DNA from: Xenoacremonium recifei | Lineage: Eukaryota; Ascomycota; Sordariomycetes; Hypocreales; Nectriaceae | NCBI GenBank assembly: GCA_012184525.1 | Contig: WOFQ01000012.1 | Span: forward strand, 186,001 to 250,000 | Direction: 5' to 3' | DNA: 64,000 nucleotides | In this document: piece after piece, positions 1-11,025 of the stretch | How positions within the stretch are numbered: the first letter of the stretch is position 1 | How the letters are laid out: each line of letters begins with the position of its first letter | Notes under the pieces: model-generated | Databases searched by the model: none | Seen by the model: the letters and a program-made list of their open reading frames with translations, nothing else | Told to the model about the DNA's origin: nothing | Position numbers and translations under genes: made by a program

Positions 1-698
1 GGCCCTACAGCACCAACGACCCCGAGAAGATTGTCATCTCAGCCGTGTACCTCTTCATGAACCAGTATGCGAAGACACCCGCCAGCCAATTGATATCGGG
101 CGTCGGGGCTGTCACGGATGGCCTCATCCTCCGCATAACGACCGAGGGGCTTTTCATCGACGACGACGTTCGTGGGGTGCCTCAGCGTGAATGGGATGTC
201 AAGGCCTGGACCCTCAAGCTCACTGAGGTATGGTGTCCTCCCCATTGTCTCAACAACAACACCACGTACTCGACGCCGGCTGCGGCCAAGACCAACCCGC
301 TGCTGTACAAGATGGCTGCATCTCGGAACCGGGACCGTGGCTCTACTAAGCCGCTGACTGGTGACGAGGCCGACCTGTACCTGAACGACATGTTACGTGC
401 CTGCAAGGACTGCTGCAAACTCGGTTTGTGCGATCAAAAGTTCAAGGGCACCAACCCCCCATCGTCGACGGGCCAGACCGGGGAGTGGAAGTCGAAGGGT
501 CTTCATATTCTTCGAGCGACAGTTCGCGACCAGGAAGGCAAACGGTATGTTTTCGTCATCGATGAGACGGAGGCTTGGAAGATGGCAATGGGTCTGCAAC
601 GTCTTCGACGAGGTACGCAAGTTCGACAACTCGGTCTGAGTGGGCTCGCGGGATCGGAGGCTCGGGGCACGTTGGAGATGCTTGGCTGGACAGCTTGA
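1..698 (+). CDS. 3' end of an unidentified conserved-looking protein (5' end outside window)
   Basis: The reading frame is already open at base 3 and runs without a stop to the TGA at 696-698, so this is the C-terminal part of a longer protein; the first internal Met is at 57. About 230 residues are visible. The first 60 form a beta-rich stretch that includes VTDGLILRITTEGLFIDDD and DVKAWTLKL. A charged linker with several Cys follows (around CKDCCKLGLCDQ). A second beta-rich stretch ends in a helix (EAWKMAMGLQRLRRG). That order of strands plus a C-terminal helix resembles a split PH-like fold, but I cannot assign a family. There is no membrane segment. The composition and codon use look like real coding sequence. 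Confidence 0.6.
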   Translation, partial: PYSTNDPEKIVISAVYLFMNQYAKTPASQLISGVGAVTDGLILRITTEGLFIDDDVRGVPQREWDVKAWTLKLTEVWCPPHCLNNNTTYSTPAAAKTNPLLYKMAASRNRDRGSTKPLTGDEADLYLNDMLRACKDCCKLGLCDQKFKGTNPPSSTGQTGEWKSKGLHILRATVRDQEGKRYVFVIDETEAWKMAMGLQRLRRGTQVRQLGLSGLAGSEARGTLEMLGWTA

Positions 699-1314
699 GA
701 AAAGAGAAGGGCAACCTCCAGTGGAGGGAGTTCCAAACAATTCGCTTCGACACGTATATGAGGTTTTGGGTCGACGACTACGACCATCACCCACACATAC
801 CTGCCCCTGGAGGACGACGGCGATAGCAGTCTGATTCTATGGGCGAGACAGCAACAGAAACACCAACGGCCGAGAGTCATGACTTTTAAAAGCGCAGCAT
901 CAGTGGCGTGTTCATGTTTTGGAATGCAGTCTTTTGGGATCTTTGCATAGTTGAGACAACAAACGGAGTACCGGAGGGGCCACGGGGAGGAGAAAAAAGA
1001 GGAGCGGGCCAATGACTATGATACCTTTGAGCGTTGGGTCTTGTGTGTTTTTTTCTCGTTTGATGAGACGTTTTCTGGGCGGTTTTCCAAGCATTCCTGT
1101 TGCACCTTGTTACTGCATACCAATACCATACCCCTTGTTTTGACCCCACCATTACTGGCATAGGAGAGCGAGATTGGATCAGAAAGATAGAAGGAGTGGA
1201 AAAGATATGAGATGAATATGAACATATTTAATACTTCCATTGCTTTTGTTTGTACGTGATGCGATCGCTCGTGAGTTGTGACCGTGGAGAGGATACTGGC
1301 CCCTTTTTTTGAAT
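699..1314. other. Intergenic, convergent 3' ends
   Basis: This lies between the stop of the truncated first gene and the stop of bioDA, which converge. I see no gene, RNA or repeat. It presumably carries both 3' UTRs. Confidence 0.5.
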
Positions 1315-4033
1315 CTACATCTCATCCAGCCCCTCCAACACCAACTTCTCAACCCCATCAAGCGTCTCTTGGCTCGTCTTCTGTCCAGCCATCAAGTAAA
1401 ACACATTCCCCAGCACCCGCGCATGCACATTCCATCCCTCAGCCTGGCGAACCTCCCGCACCCGCTTCTGCAACGCTGCGGCAGCCGTGCTAGTATACCC
1501 TGAGCCTTGAACGTCACGTAGGGAAATAGCGAGCACGCTGCCGAGAGCCCAGACACCGGACACGTGGGTTGTCTTGTGCGAGATGGCATCGACAGCGGCG
1601 CGGGACCAGAGCGCGTAGACTTGGGCGTCGTTGGTGTCGCGGGGGGTCACGGCGGAGGAGGATGCACTTGACGAGCAGTCCCAGGAGGTCTTGGCCCAGT
1701 CCCAATCACCTCGGTCCTGCATGCGGACCATCTCGCGCACACTCTCAACCGCAACCTGGCATCCCACCGGATGCGCCGTGTACGAATGGCCATGCAGCAG
1801 CGCATCAGTCTTATCCTCGCTAGCAAAGGCTTCTAGGATACTCTCACCAGCAAGGGTAGTGCACAGCGGAACGAGGCCTCCGGTGAGCAGCTTGGCGTGC
1901 ACGCTGATGTCCGGGTGGACGCCGAGGAAAGAAGAGGGCGTGAAGCGGCCGAGGCGGTACAGGCCGGTGAAGACCTCGTCGAAGATGACGGGGAGGCCGG
2001 TCCAGGCGGTGGGGGAGGAGGGTGAGGGGGGAGGAGAGGGGGTGAAGAGGGAGGGGGAGGAGCGGACGGTGTTGATGAGGGTGCGTTGGAAGAGGGGGTC
2101 GCTGGGAGGTGTTAGTTGGTTGTTGCGTTGAGAGTGTATGTGTAGAGGTGAGGAATCGTGATAGGGGTGATAGGGGTGAACTTACCAGAACAACATGCCT
2201 CCGGCACCCAGCACGATAGGCTCCATCATCAACGCACCAAACTTGTGCCCCTGATCTCTCAACTTCTCCAGCGTCTTCTTCAAGAAGACCTCATACCTCT
2301 CCCCATCTCCCCTCGCTTCCCTCCCCTCAACATCAAACACCTCCGCCAAGCTCCCAAACTCCATCCCCTGACCAATCTCCCCCCTCAACTCCTCCGGCAC
2401 ATCCACAAACCACCTCCCCTCCGAGCACCTCACCGTCGGGAAATCCAACCAATGCCCCTTACCCTCATACCACTCCACCTTCTCATTAAACGTACACGGC
2501 TCCGCACAATCCATCGCCCCGATTGTGTCGCCATGATAACTCCCCTTCAGCCCCAACACACCCAGTCCATCATGCGCATCCCAGCCGTACCGCACCCGCG
2601 CGGCTCGTAGGCCCATCTTCACGGCGACTTCGCACCCCGTGCTGCCGTTGTCGGAGTAGAACACGCGTGTGAGGCGCGGGTTGCGCATGCCGGACAGGAG
2701 TTCCTCGGCCAGCGCGAGGGCGGGCTCGTGGACCGTCTCGGCGAACATGACGTGGCCGTAGCGGCCGGCGGCGTAGGCGGCGGCGAGGGTGAGGTGCGTG
2801 TTGGCGTGGCCGAGGCCTTGCGTCCACCATGAGGCTGAGCCGTCGTAGGAGGCTTGTAGGAGGGCGGAGGGAGAAGCAGAGGAAGACGCAGGCTTGAAAG
2901 TTTGGAAGTGGTCGCCGTGGGCAGAGTCGATAGGTGTGATCTTGTCAGGGCTGATGAGCGTGTGCTGTGTAAAGGGGTACCAGAACGACTCATGCGCCTT
3001 GTCAGCCATTTCATCCAGCCTATCAACCCTGGCCTTATGTCTAGCATCCAGCCGGCAGAGCACATCGCGGGGTACATCATCCGCCAGCGCACGCTGATAA
3101 TACTCCCCCATTCGATGCGTATCAACATCCGGATTCGCCGACTGCTCCGGCGGCTCACCCAGCGCAGCAACATGAATCCCATACTTATCACCAAAGTACT
3201 CCGTCAAATGCTTGTAATTCTCATACACGCGGTCCTTGAACAGCAGCACGCTCTCGACATCGTAACCCCGCAGACGCAGCGACTCAAACGCCGCGATGGT
3301 CTGCGAGATGCCGCCAAGTTTTGCGTCGCCGACGAGGATGACAGGCGCGCGGAGGGGGGCGTAGAGTTCCGCCTGGGTGGTGCCGGAGGGGCCGGGCGAG
3401 TGAACGCCGCCGGCGGTCTCGAGGAAGAGCCAGCCGGGGGATTGGGCGAGGGAGGAGGCGTGGGTGTGGATTTGGGTGAGGAGGGAGTGGTCGGATGGGA
3501 TGGTCTGAGGAGGTCAGTGAGATGAGTTGAATGAGTGAGTGAATGACACGTACGAGACCGGATGCTTGGGCTGCAGAGTGAGGACTCTGAGCGAGATGGT
3601 ATTGGAATAGGGTGTCGTATGCGACATTGGGAGCGTACTTTCGGATGTGCCTGTCCCAATTCACCAGAACGCATCAGCAATCATCCTCTCACACCTCATC
3701 TCAGTGGCTCATTTTCCATTGGCCTCCTCCAACTTCAGGACTCAAGGCTTGAGCAGCCTCATTCGCAATGAACTCCTAAAGCACAAGGATCAGTCTAGTT
3801 CGACGCAACATAGCTCAAGTCCCCGAAAGAAATCACTCACACTTCTCATCAGCATCCTCAAGCGCGCCCGTCGACACAGGCTTCAAGTACGACACGCGCT
3901 CATCTGGCCACTGCTCCCTCGCCGCATTGCACAGAATCGTGGTCCAGATGGTCTTCCCAACCTCGGTATTCGCGCCGTAGACCTGATGCACGCGGAGAGA
4001 CCGCCAGAGCAGGGCGGCCAGCGGCGGCGCCAT
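1315..4033 (-). CDS. bioDA: Bifunctional dethiobiotin synthetase / DAPA aminotransferase (BioD-BioA fusion)
   Basis: Four exons: 4033-3843, 3650-3554, 3504-2186 and 2101-1315, giving 797 residues. The introns are 192, 49 and 84 bp, and frame is kept across all joins. The BioD half comes first: its P-loop GANTEVGKT lies at residues 20-28, followed by YLKPVSTG, LFLETAGGVHSP and VILVGDAKLGG. It closes the ureido ring of dethiobiotin. The BioA half follows: WYPFTQH, the PLP-site motifs SDNGSTGCEVAVK and SYHGDTIGAMD, then FDEVFTGLYRLGRF and AKLLTGG, whose Lys should bind PLP. It makes 7,8-diaminopelargonate from KAPA. Fusion of the two is normal in filamentous fungi and plants. No clear presequence is present before the P-loop, although the first 18 residues are hydrophobic and contain two Arg. 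bioB and bioF lie 10-13 kb away. Confidence 0.93.
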
Positions 4034-4517
4034 GGTGAAGTGAGAGAGCGTAGAGGCAATTGGTTGAAGGTCAGATCAGCTAAGGCATTGCGGCTTTTTG
4101 AGCGAGGAATTGGAAACTGACGAGAGAAGCTCCTTTTCCAAGCGGCAAGCAGAGATAGCTTTACGTAGTGATCCCCATAGTTGATCTGCAACAAATACCG
4201 GACCGGATGTAGGCCGAGGCGGGGTTGGTTGGCACTACTCGGCACAGCTTCCCAACAATCCGTTTAGTTGGGCCGGTTTGAGCACTTATTACTTCACGTT
4301 AAGACCCATATAACTGCTTACCCTAGGATTTTAGCATCATCTCAGTAGACTGAACCTCAACAAGACTCGAGATTCTGCTGGAGCACTTTCTTTCTCATTT
4401 CAGTTATATATATTTGTTGCAGCCCATATCGTAGGTACTTCAACAATGACCATGACCATGAGTGTGCAAACAGGTGTGGTGGATATGACTCAGTATGCTA
4501 AAAATAAATGAAGAGGT
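4034..4517. promoter_or_regulatory. bioDA upstream region with inverted repeat
   Basis: This lies upstream of bioDA and downstream of the DUF1479 gene. At 4251-4272 there is an inverted repeat, CCCAAC ... AGTTGGG, with AATCCGTTT between the arms. It is preceded at 4203-4219 by ACCGGATGTAGGCCGAG. A similar block lies about 1 kb upstream of bioB (13452-13515), so I read it as a candidate shared control element. Confidence 0.4.
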
Positions 4518-5925
4518 CTAAGCAAGCCCCATTGCTCGCCTGCCATGTTCTTCATTCAGAATGGCAGCCTCACCGGGAAATCCTTTTAGTCCCTTCTCAT
4601 AACATCCGCCTCGGAAATCCTCAGGAGATACCCCTTCAAGGAAATCTTTTGCCTGGTGCTTCATGTACTCCTTATTGATCTTGGTCGAAGGTGTTGCAGC
4701 CACATAGATGACGCTCGACACGTTCTGGCCTTTATGCTCAGTTTCCACGGCGTGGCACATCTATGGTACTCAACATTAGTCTTCTTCTGCTAGAACATGA
4801 TCGAGACTCACATCACAATGCCACCAAATAGTGTCTCCTGGGTGCATCTTGGGTATATTGATGAGGCAGTCCTCCAGCCGCAGATGGGGAAAAGCAGTAG
4901 GGCTTAGTTCCTGAGGCTTGCTCCTCCATACACCAGGAAACCACGGATCCTCTAGGTCCAATGTCCACTTGGTAGCATCGAGGACATCAGCCGGCGAATC
5001 AGGAGGTCGGAAGAAAGGCCGCAATAAAACATAAGCCGTAGCCCACTTCACGTCTGGGTATATCAGTAGACTCCCTTCGTTTGCCCCAGCAGTTGTAAGA
5101 GCTGTCCACCCTTGGAACGCTCTAAGTACGTGGGATTGTGCCGGCCCAGGATGATAGGCTGGATTGGCTAGTTTTCGATGTGTAAGGTCAAACGGATCGA
5201 ACTTGTCAGGCTCCCCTGCCCAAATTCGATCGTACACCTGGTGATATTCAGGCTCGTCCCATCTGCAGAGACTCCCGGCATCAATGTGAGGACCGAGGCC
5301 CATGAACTGAGCACCTGGAGGACGCATTCGCAAGGCATCTGCATATGCCATCGGATGGGCAAACTCCTTTTCAGCATCATCATCGTCGTGCCAGAGAGAA
5401 TTCAAAGCGTGATGAAGAGCCATCGCTTGTGGGTGCGTGCGTGCTTCTAATTGGGCTTGGGACCAGTATAGTTCCAGGATGTAAGGCGTTTCAGCAGGCC
5501 AACCTAGACAGATGGCTTAGAATCTGACTGGTGACTTTATCAGGAGGCCACATACCAGTGATTGTACCCTTGTTGTCCGCAACGTACTTCTTCAAGCCAG
5601 AATACCACTCCTCAGCAGTTTCAGTAGGGATTGTGTTTCGAATGACGAAGCATCCGATAGATCGCAGTCTATCCTTGGCCTCCTCGCTCAGCTGAAAGAA
5701 GTCACCATACGAAATGTCCGGAATATAACTGGTATTCTTTTCCTTAATTTGGGAACTGATAGACTCGAGTTTCTCGCAAACCAAGAGCCAGCTGCGGCCG
5801 AGCGCTTCCTCTCCATACCGAGCTGCAATCTCCTTCTTGATTTTGGTGTTCTCGGGATCCAGCTCCCCTTCTTCGCGGATCATCTCGGGCCAGGCAGGCC
5901 ATTCTTTTGAGAGAACTCCAGGCAT
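4518..5925 (-). CDS. DUF1479 family protein, putative Fe(II)/2-oxoglutarate oxygenase-like
   Basis: Three exons: 5925-5556, 5503-4812 and 4760-4518, giving 434 residues. The introns are 52 and 51 bp. The order of motifs fits DUF1479 (PF07350), an uncharacterised family thought to belong to the cupin/2OG-oxygenase superfamily. An N-terminal helical part contains FFQLSEEAKDRLRSIGCFVIRNTIP. The core has GLGPHIDAGSL, an HxD metal-site pattern, then GSLLIYPDVK and GDTIWWHCDMCHAVE, which supplies a distal His. An Arg-containing strand is visible in AATPSTKINKEYM. Its start lies 716 bp from that of the MFS gene on the other strand, so the two share a divergent promoter that carries repeated TAACCGC motifs. 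Co-regulation with the transporter is likely. The substrate is unknown. Confidence 0.82.
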
Positions 5926-6641
5926 CGCGGATTGAATTGGACTATGTTCGACAGCGAGGGTCGTAAAAATCTTGAGAAAATTTGGCCACGAAACTCTTCC
6001 TCATTAAGGTATGTACTGAGGGTGAGGTGGGCTTATATAATTGGCAGTTTTCTCAATACTTCGCCTAATGATCATGTGTCCAGACTCACTGAAGTATCGC
6101 ATGCCTGAATTGGCTAACCGCCCGTACATTTTGCTGATGAATCCCTTATCATTGAACCAACGGAAAAAGGATAATTAACCGCTGTCAGTGGGGCTGCTTA
6201 GATCTTGAGCAATGGAAATCCCATTAACTGGATATAGTTAACCGCTATCGCTGGACCAGACATCAAGAGGCCATGTAGTTTCTTCCTTATGCTCAAGAAG
6301 GCTAACCGCCAATGCTTTAGCCATTTTAAGAACCTGGAGTATGATTGTGATCGATGAAGCCTTGATTGGGTGATGGCCCAGATGAGAGAGTGGTTAACCA
6401 CCTTATCTCAGCTGGAGCGATTACCTTGAATTAGTCTGTAAGCCTTTCACTAAGACGAGACCTCTCCTATCCATGAAGAATCGTTACAATCCTATAGATA
6501 AGCCCCAGAGTATGTAAGTTTGATGGTATAGCGAGATATATATATATTCGTCCGTTTCCTACCTTCGTGTTCTTGGAAACGGTTGCGCGAATTGGAACAA
6601 ATCTTGTGTCGAATAAGATATCAATTACCAACCTCCAAATT
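5926..6641. promoter_or_regulatory. Divergent promoter with repeated TAACCGC motifs
   Basis: This separates the DUF1479 gene from the MFS gene. Four copies of TAACCGC are visible: GGCTAACCGCC at 6112-6122 and at 6300-6310, and TTAACCGCTRTC at 6175-6186 and at 6238-6249. A palindromic GGTTAACC lies at 6392-6399. The reverse reading GCGGTTA contains the CGG-type triplet that many Zn2Cys6 factors bind, and a Zn2Cys6 gene lies about 2.3 kb downstream of the MFS start. Confidence 0.45.
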
Positions 6642-8505
6642 ATGGCTCTCTCCAACATATTCTCGAACACATTTCGGGAATCTAAATATGCTGTATTGAT
6701 ACTTTTATGGTTTTCAAGCATCAATTCCACTGTAAGTTCAATCCAGGGCATTGCAAGTTTGCCATGTTCTAACAAGAGGCAGACATTGGGATATGACTCG
6801 TCTATGATGTTAGTACGTGAAGCAGTGGTATCGTCGAGAGTACTGACGTCAGGTACAAAAGGGCTGGACTGAACATACTTCCTTCCTATACCGATTATTT
6901 TCACCTTACGAACACCACACTGGCTTTACAGTCTGCAGTCAGCTGGGCAGGTTGTGCTGTGGCAGGTATAATGTATGGAACAATAACGGACGCCCTTGGC
7001 AGGAAGAAGGCAATGTGGCTCAGTGCTATCATTACGCTGATCGGCGTGTTAGTGCAGTCAGCAGCCCAGAATATTGCCATGTTTGTCGTCGGCCGCTTCG
7101 TCGTGGGACTAGGCAACGGTGCTGTGTTCATTTGCGGTCCAATCTACCTTGCTGAAACATTACCCTTGAAATGGCGAGGCAGAGGTTTGGGTCTTTTTAT
7201 GGACTTCTTCTACGTTGGTATGGGACGCTTTGCTTTTGCGTTCATTGAACTTCGTACTAATCCGCAACAGGTGGCCTTCTTGCTGCTGGCATTACGTATG
7301 GGACGGCAAAGATCCAGTCGACTTGGGCTTGGCGCTTGCCATCCATTGTACAGGGATTGCTCACAATTGTCTCTGTGATAGTTATCCCTCTTCTCCCAGA
7401 GTCTCCCCGATGGCTGATCTATCGTGACCGACAAGAAGAGGCTCTGGAAGTAATTGCCCTCACACACTCGAATTGCGTTCTCGACGACCCAGATGTTCTC
7501 ATAATTCAACAGGAGATTATTGAGACTCTTCATAGAGAGGCGCAACTCAAGGAGAATACCTATCTCGAAATCATTAGTTCAAGCCAGAATCTCAAGAAAC
7601 TCATGCTCTGTGCTTCGGTGGCGATCATTACAATGTGTTCAGGTTCGACCCTTTGACATAGAGATTCAGAAAGAATCTATCTAAACTCTTCTTAGGAAAC
7701 AATATTATTTCTTACTATCTGGGAATCATGCTGGACAACGCCGGTATAACCAACTCAACAACTCAATTGGAGATTGTAAGCCATTCGTAGGTGCGTTATA
7801 TGATCAAATGCTGACGTATATAGAATATTATTCTTAATGCATGGTGTCTTGTATGCGCCGTATGTGGCACCCTGCTATTAGATAACATTGGCCGAAAGCC
7901 GCCTGCTGTTTGGTCATGCTTAGCGATGACGGTCTTCATCTTCCTTGTGGGAGCGTTGACTAAAGGTACGAAGAAATGGCATAGGCAAATTACCAAAGTG
8001 CAACTATATGCTAAGATACATAGTGTATGGTACGTCGGAAAATAACTCCGGTATCTATAGCACAGTTGCAGGCATTTTTCTATTTCAGGGCGCCTACAGT
8101 TTTGCCTGGACCCCCTTGGCGGAGCTTTATCCTCCAGAGGTTCTGCATTACACCATTCGCTCAACCGGCATGGGATTCTATACTTTCCTTACCAACGGAC
8201 TCGGGTATAGTAATAATCCTCGTGAAAACGATTATCTTACTAATGAGTGTAGTTTGATGGTTACGATGGCGTTCCCATACGCTTTGGATACTATTGGGTG
8301 GAAAACGTACATGATTAATGGGGGCTGGGATGTTCTGCAACTGCTTTTTGTTCAGTTTTTCTGGGTTGAGACCAAAGGTAAGACGTTAGAGGAACTAGAT
8401 GGCATTTTTGATGATTCGTTGCGTATCGACGGAGTCACTGAGGGGCTTAGGGCCGATACTAAACAGAATGTATCCCAGACAATTGCCGCAAAAAGCGACG
8501 TCTGA
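6642..8505 (+). CDS. MFS sugar-type transporter (8 exons)
   Basis: Exons are 6642-6731, 6783-6808, 6853-7217, 7271-7642, 7696-7775, 7824-7965, 8024-8204 and 8253-8505, giving 502 residues. Every join keeps frame and restores family motifs. These are GYDSSMM in TM1, LPSYTDYF after it, the TM2-3 loop GTITDALGRKKA, PIYLAETLPLKWRGRGLG, LLPESPRWLIYRDR at the end of TM6, DNIGRKPP in the second half, and WTPLAELYPPEVLHYTIRSTGMG. The C-terminus carries VETKGKTLEELDGIFDD. This is the Sugar_tr family (PF00083), twelve helices, probably in the plasma membrane. Substrate cannot be read from sequence; fungal relatives move hexoses, lactose, cellodextrins or quinate. Seven introns in a 1.5-kb reading frame is high for this window. 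The start at 6642 is the last Met before TM1. Confidence 0.85.
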
Positions 8506-8933
8506 GATGCCGGCCTAGTACCCAATTCCAGACTGAGAGGGTGTCTTTATGGGGCCCGACGAACAAGCACTCGCTTCTGACTAGCTAGCATCCTAAATAA
8601 AAGGAGATATAAAAAATTATAATATATCTTAATTAATTTTTATTCTTAATTATTTCTCTTTAATTATATTATAAATAAGTCTTACTTATAACCTAAATCC
8701 CTAATTTAAATCTGAATCCCTAATCTGACCCTAATCTCTTTAATCTAATACTGACCTCTCTCACCTAACCCTAACCTCCCTAACCCTTCTCAACCTTAAC
8801 CAGAGAGTATAAAGAGGGTACTAGCTAATTAGAAGGGGGTACTTAATGGTTAAGCCCTTTATAAGAGTCAGATAGAGATAATAGATATTTAATCGATCTC
8901 TTAATAATTATATTTGCTTCAATATTTAAAATT
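8506..8933. repeat. AT-rich low-complexity tract with degenerate CCCTAA-like repeats
   Basis: This lies between the stops of the MFS and Zn2Cys6 genes, which converge. From about 8590 to 8700 it is nearly all A and T. From about 8690 to 8805 it contains many degenerate CCTAA/CCCTAA units, such as CTAACCCTAACCTCCCTAACCC near 8765-8786 (written here as an irregular run). It could be an interstitial telomere-like stretch or an RIP-mutated repeat remnant. Confidence 0.55.
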
Positions 8934-10486
8934 TTAAAACATGATAGGTTCTAAGAGCTCATCTCTAAATAGTACATCGAGACCCCAACATCCCGCATTG
9001 GTACCTGATCTTGGCGTCCAAGCAGTCTGTAATAAGTCAAGAACAGCTTGTACCGAACCAATGCTGCAATTGGACAAGAGAAAGCGCATGGGTCTAAGAC
9101 ATGACTCTCGTTCTTCAATACTAACCGTTGAAATACCTATTATTGCAATTGGCCATATGAGGCATGTGGAATTCCGTAGGTTTTGACCAATGCTGTCCAA
9201 GAGCTGGATTCCAGTTTTTGTTTGTTGTCGTATAAACTCATCATCAGCAGTGAGATTTCTGTTCAAAATCTTATATGCCAGTATAAGACAAGCCAAATGG
9301 TACAATCTAGCATTCGTAAGGACCAGTTCGGGGAGGTTGCCGTCAGGGTTGCTGTTGTCCTTGAAAAGAAATGGCACGTTCCAAGCCTGTAAGTCTTCAA
9401 TGATGGATTCCACCTCAACCCTCTCCCACTCTACTAATGGGACTCTGGAGCGAAAATAGGACAACCGAAATATGTAATCGAACATGATTGGAGCTATGCC
9501 CATCGGGGATGAGTCCTTCCAATCGGCGACAACCCGAGGATTCGTATCCTCGTTTCCTAGTAACGGTCGTAAGAGATGGCGGATTTCGAGGTGAGAATAA
9601 TGGCTCTCAAATGAAGGATTGAAGGTGCTCATGATCGCAAGCTGAAAAACAAGCTCCTGTCTGACAAATCTTTGAAACGGAGTCTGTGGTACTTCGTCTC
9701 CCATCTCTTTGCACAGGCGACGTGCGGCTTGAATGTGCAGTAGATTTGGGCCACTTCCGTCTTTCCTTAGTGTCTGGGAACCAAATGTTTAGCATAAGAC
9801 GTCAAAGTCAGGGATCGATCAATAATAGGTCGTGCTACCTCAAATATGTGCAAAGCGTTGACCGTGGCTAAAAGCCATTCATGTTGCGGCCAAGTCAGGT
9901 GATGGGCTATTCGGTCAATTGCTTGCGAGACAAGCCGGACAGCTTGCATATGATAAGCATCGGCAACGGTATTCCAACTAGATTCCGTTCCAGAGAGTAT
10001 TGATGCCCCGCAGGCAGCATACGCCAACATAAGAGCTGGTTTCTCGACAGCCAGAGGAAGACCCAGAGAAAGTGGCGATTTTGATGGATCTGTATATGAC
10101 ATGGAATGAATGCGATCGAAGGTAATTAGGGACAGCTCGACTCGATCACGATTTGTTTCTGTTTGCGCGCACAGCAAATTGTCAGGCATGTAATCTCTCA
10201 GTCTTAACTGCAGGGACCTTGATAATCTGTGCTCGACATTGGTATCAATCTTGTGCTTGGAAGCGGTGGTTTCCGCGTCCCAAGTGCAATGAATGGATGG
10301 CGCTCTTTTACACCGACCGCATATGGGTTTCTGTTCATCACACTTCTTTCTCCGATTCCGGCATGGATGGCAACCAGCGGTGGAGCGTTTGTGTCGCAAC
10401 GAGATTTTCGTCGGCGTGGTGCCGTATTGAGAAACTTTGAAGTTGCAGAACATGATGGAGTCGTTGTTGGCATTGAAGCAAAGCAC
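8934..10486 (-). CDS. Zn2Cys6 fungal transcription factor
   Basis: Two exons, 10486-9839 and 9773-8934, joined across a 65-bp intron, give 495 residues. A second Met at 10453 is an alternative start. The zinc cluster follows the spacing C-X2-C-X6-C-X6-C-X2-C-X7-C, starting at CHPCRNRRKKC with Arg/Lys-rich flanks (KISLRHKRST). The rest is alpha-helical with no recognisable catalytic site, which fits the fungal transcription factor regulatory domain (PF11951 type). The protein should bind DNA in the nucleus. Its neighbours are the MFS gene (convergent) and the kinase gene (divergent), so it is a natural candidate regulator of this small insert in the biotin cluster. Confidence 0.85.
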
Positions 10487-11025
10487 TCCGTATTTGAGAG
10501 GGGACCGGTGCTGATATGGTATTTATCGATCTCCAGGGTGCATCCTTATCTGAGTGACCAGTCTTAGGTACTCTATACTATCCAGGAACGGGGTAGTTCA
10601 TAGTGAAAATAGCATGAACACCTGATTGGGACCATGAGTAAACTCGATAGAGTACAGATATGCATTCAGTGTCATGCCGTGCCCATATAAATGTACTTGT
10701 ATTATATCTCCGATAAAGTAACTTTAACATTGTCTGTATATTATACTTTGAAAGAAAGATGAAGGTAGCAAGTCTACAAGTAAGTATTTAAGAGGAGCAA
10801 TTACGTAGGCGCTGCAGCTGCCCCGCGCCCTAAAATTTCTTTTATCTGATCTGGGGCGGGATATCCATCTTCCGTCCGACCACGGCCAAATTTCTAGCTT
10901 AACGATAAGACTCAACCTCCGCCCAACCTTGATCGCACAACCCACCTCATCCTTTACCTCCCAATTGCCTCCCAATCTGCCCTCTCCGCCCGTCACCGAG
11001 CCATTCGGCCTCGAAGAGAGTCAAG
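10487..11025. promoter_or_regulatory. Divergent promoter of the Zn2Cys6 and kinase genes
   Basis: Both neighbours start here and point away. I see no gene. The part from about 10900 to 11020, just before the kinase ATG, is pyrimidine-rich (CCCACCTCATCC, CTCCCAATTGCC), as is common in 5' leaders of filamentous fungi. Confidence 0.4.

Noticed and set aside
2182..2610. Plus-strand frame of about 150 codons over bioDA
   Set aside because: Antisense shadow of the aminotransferase domain.
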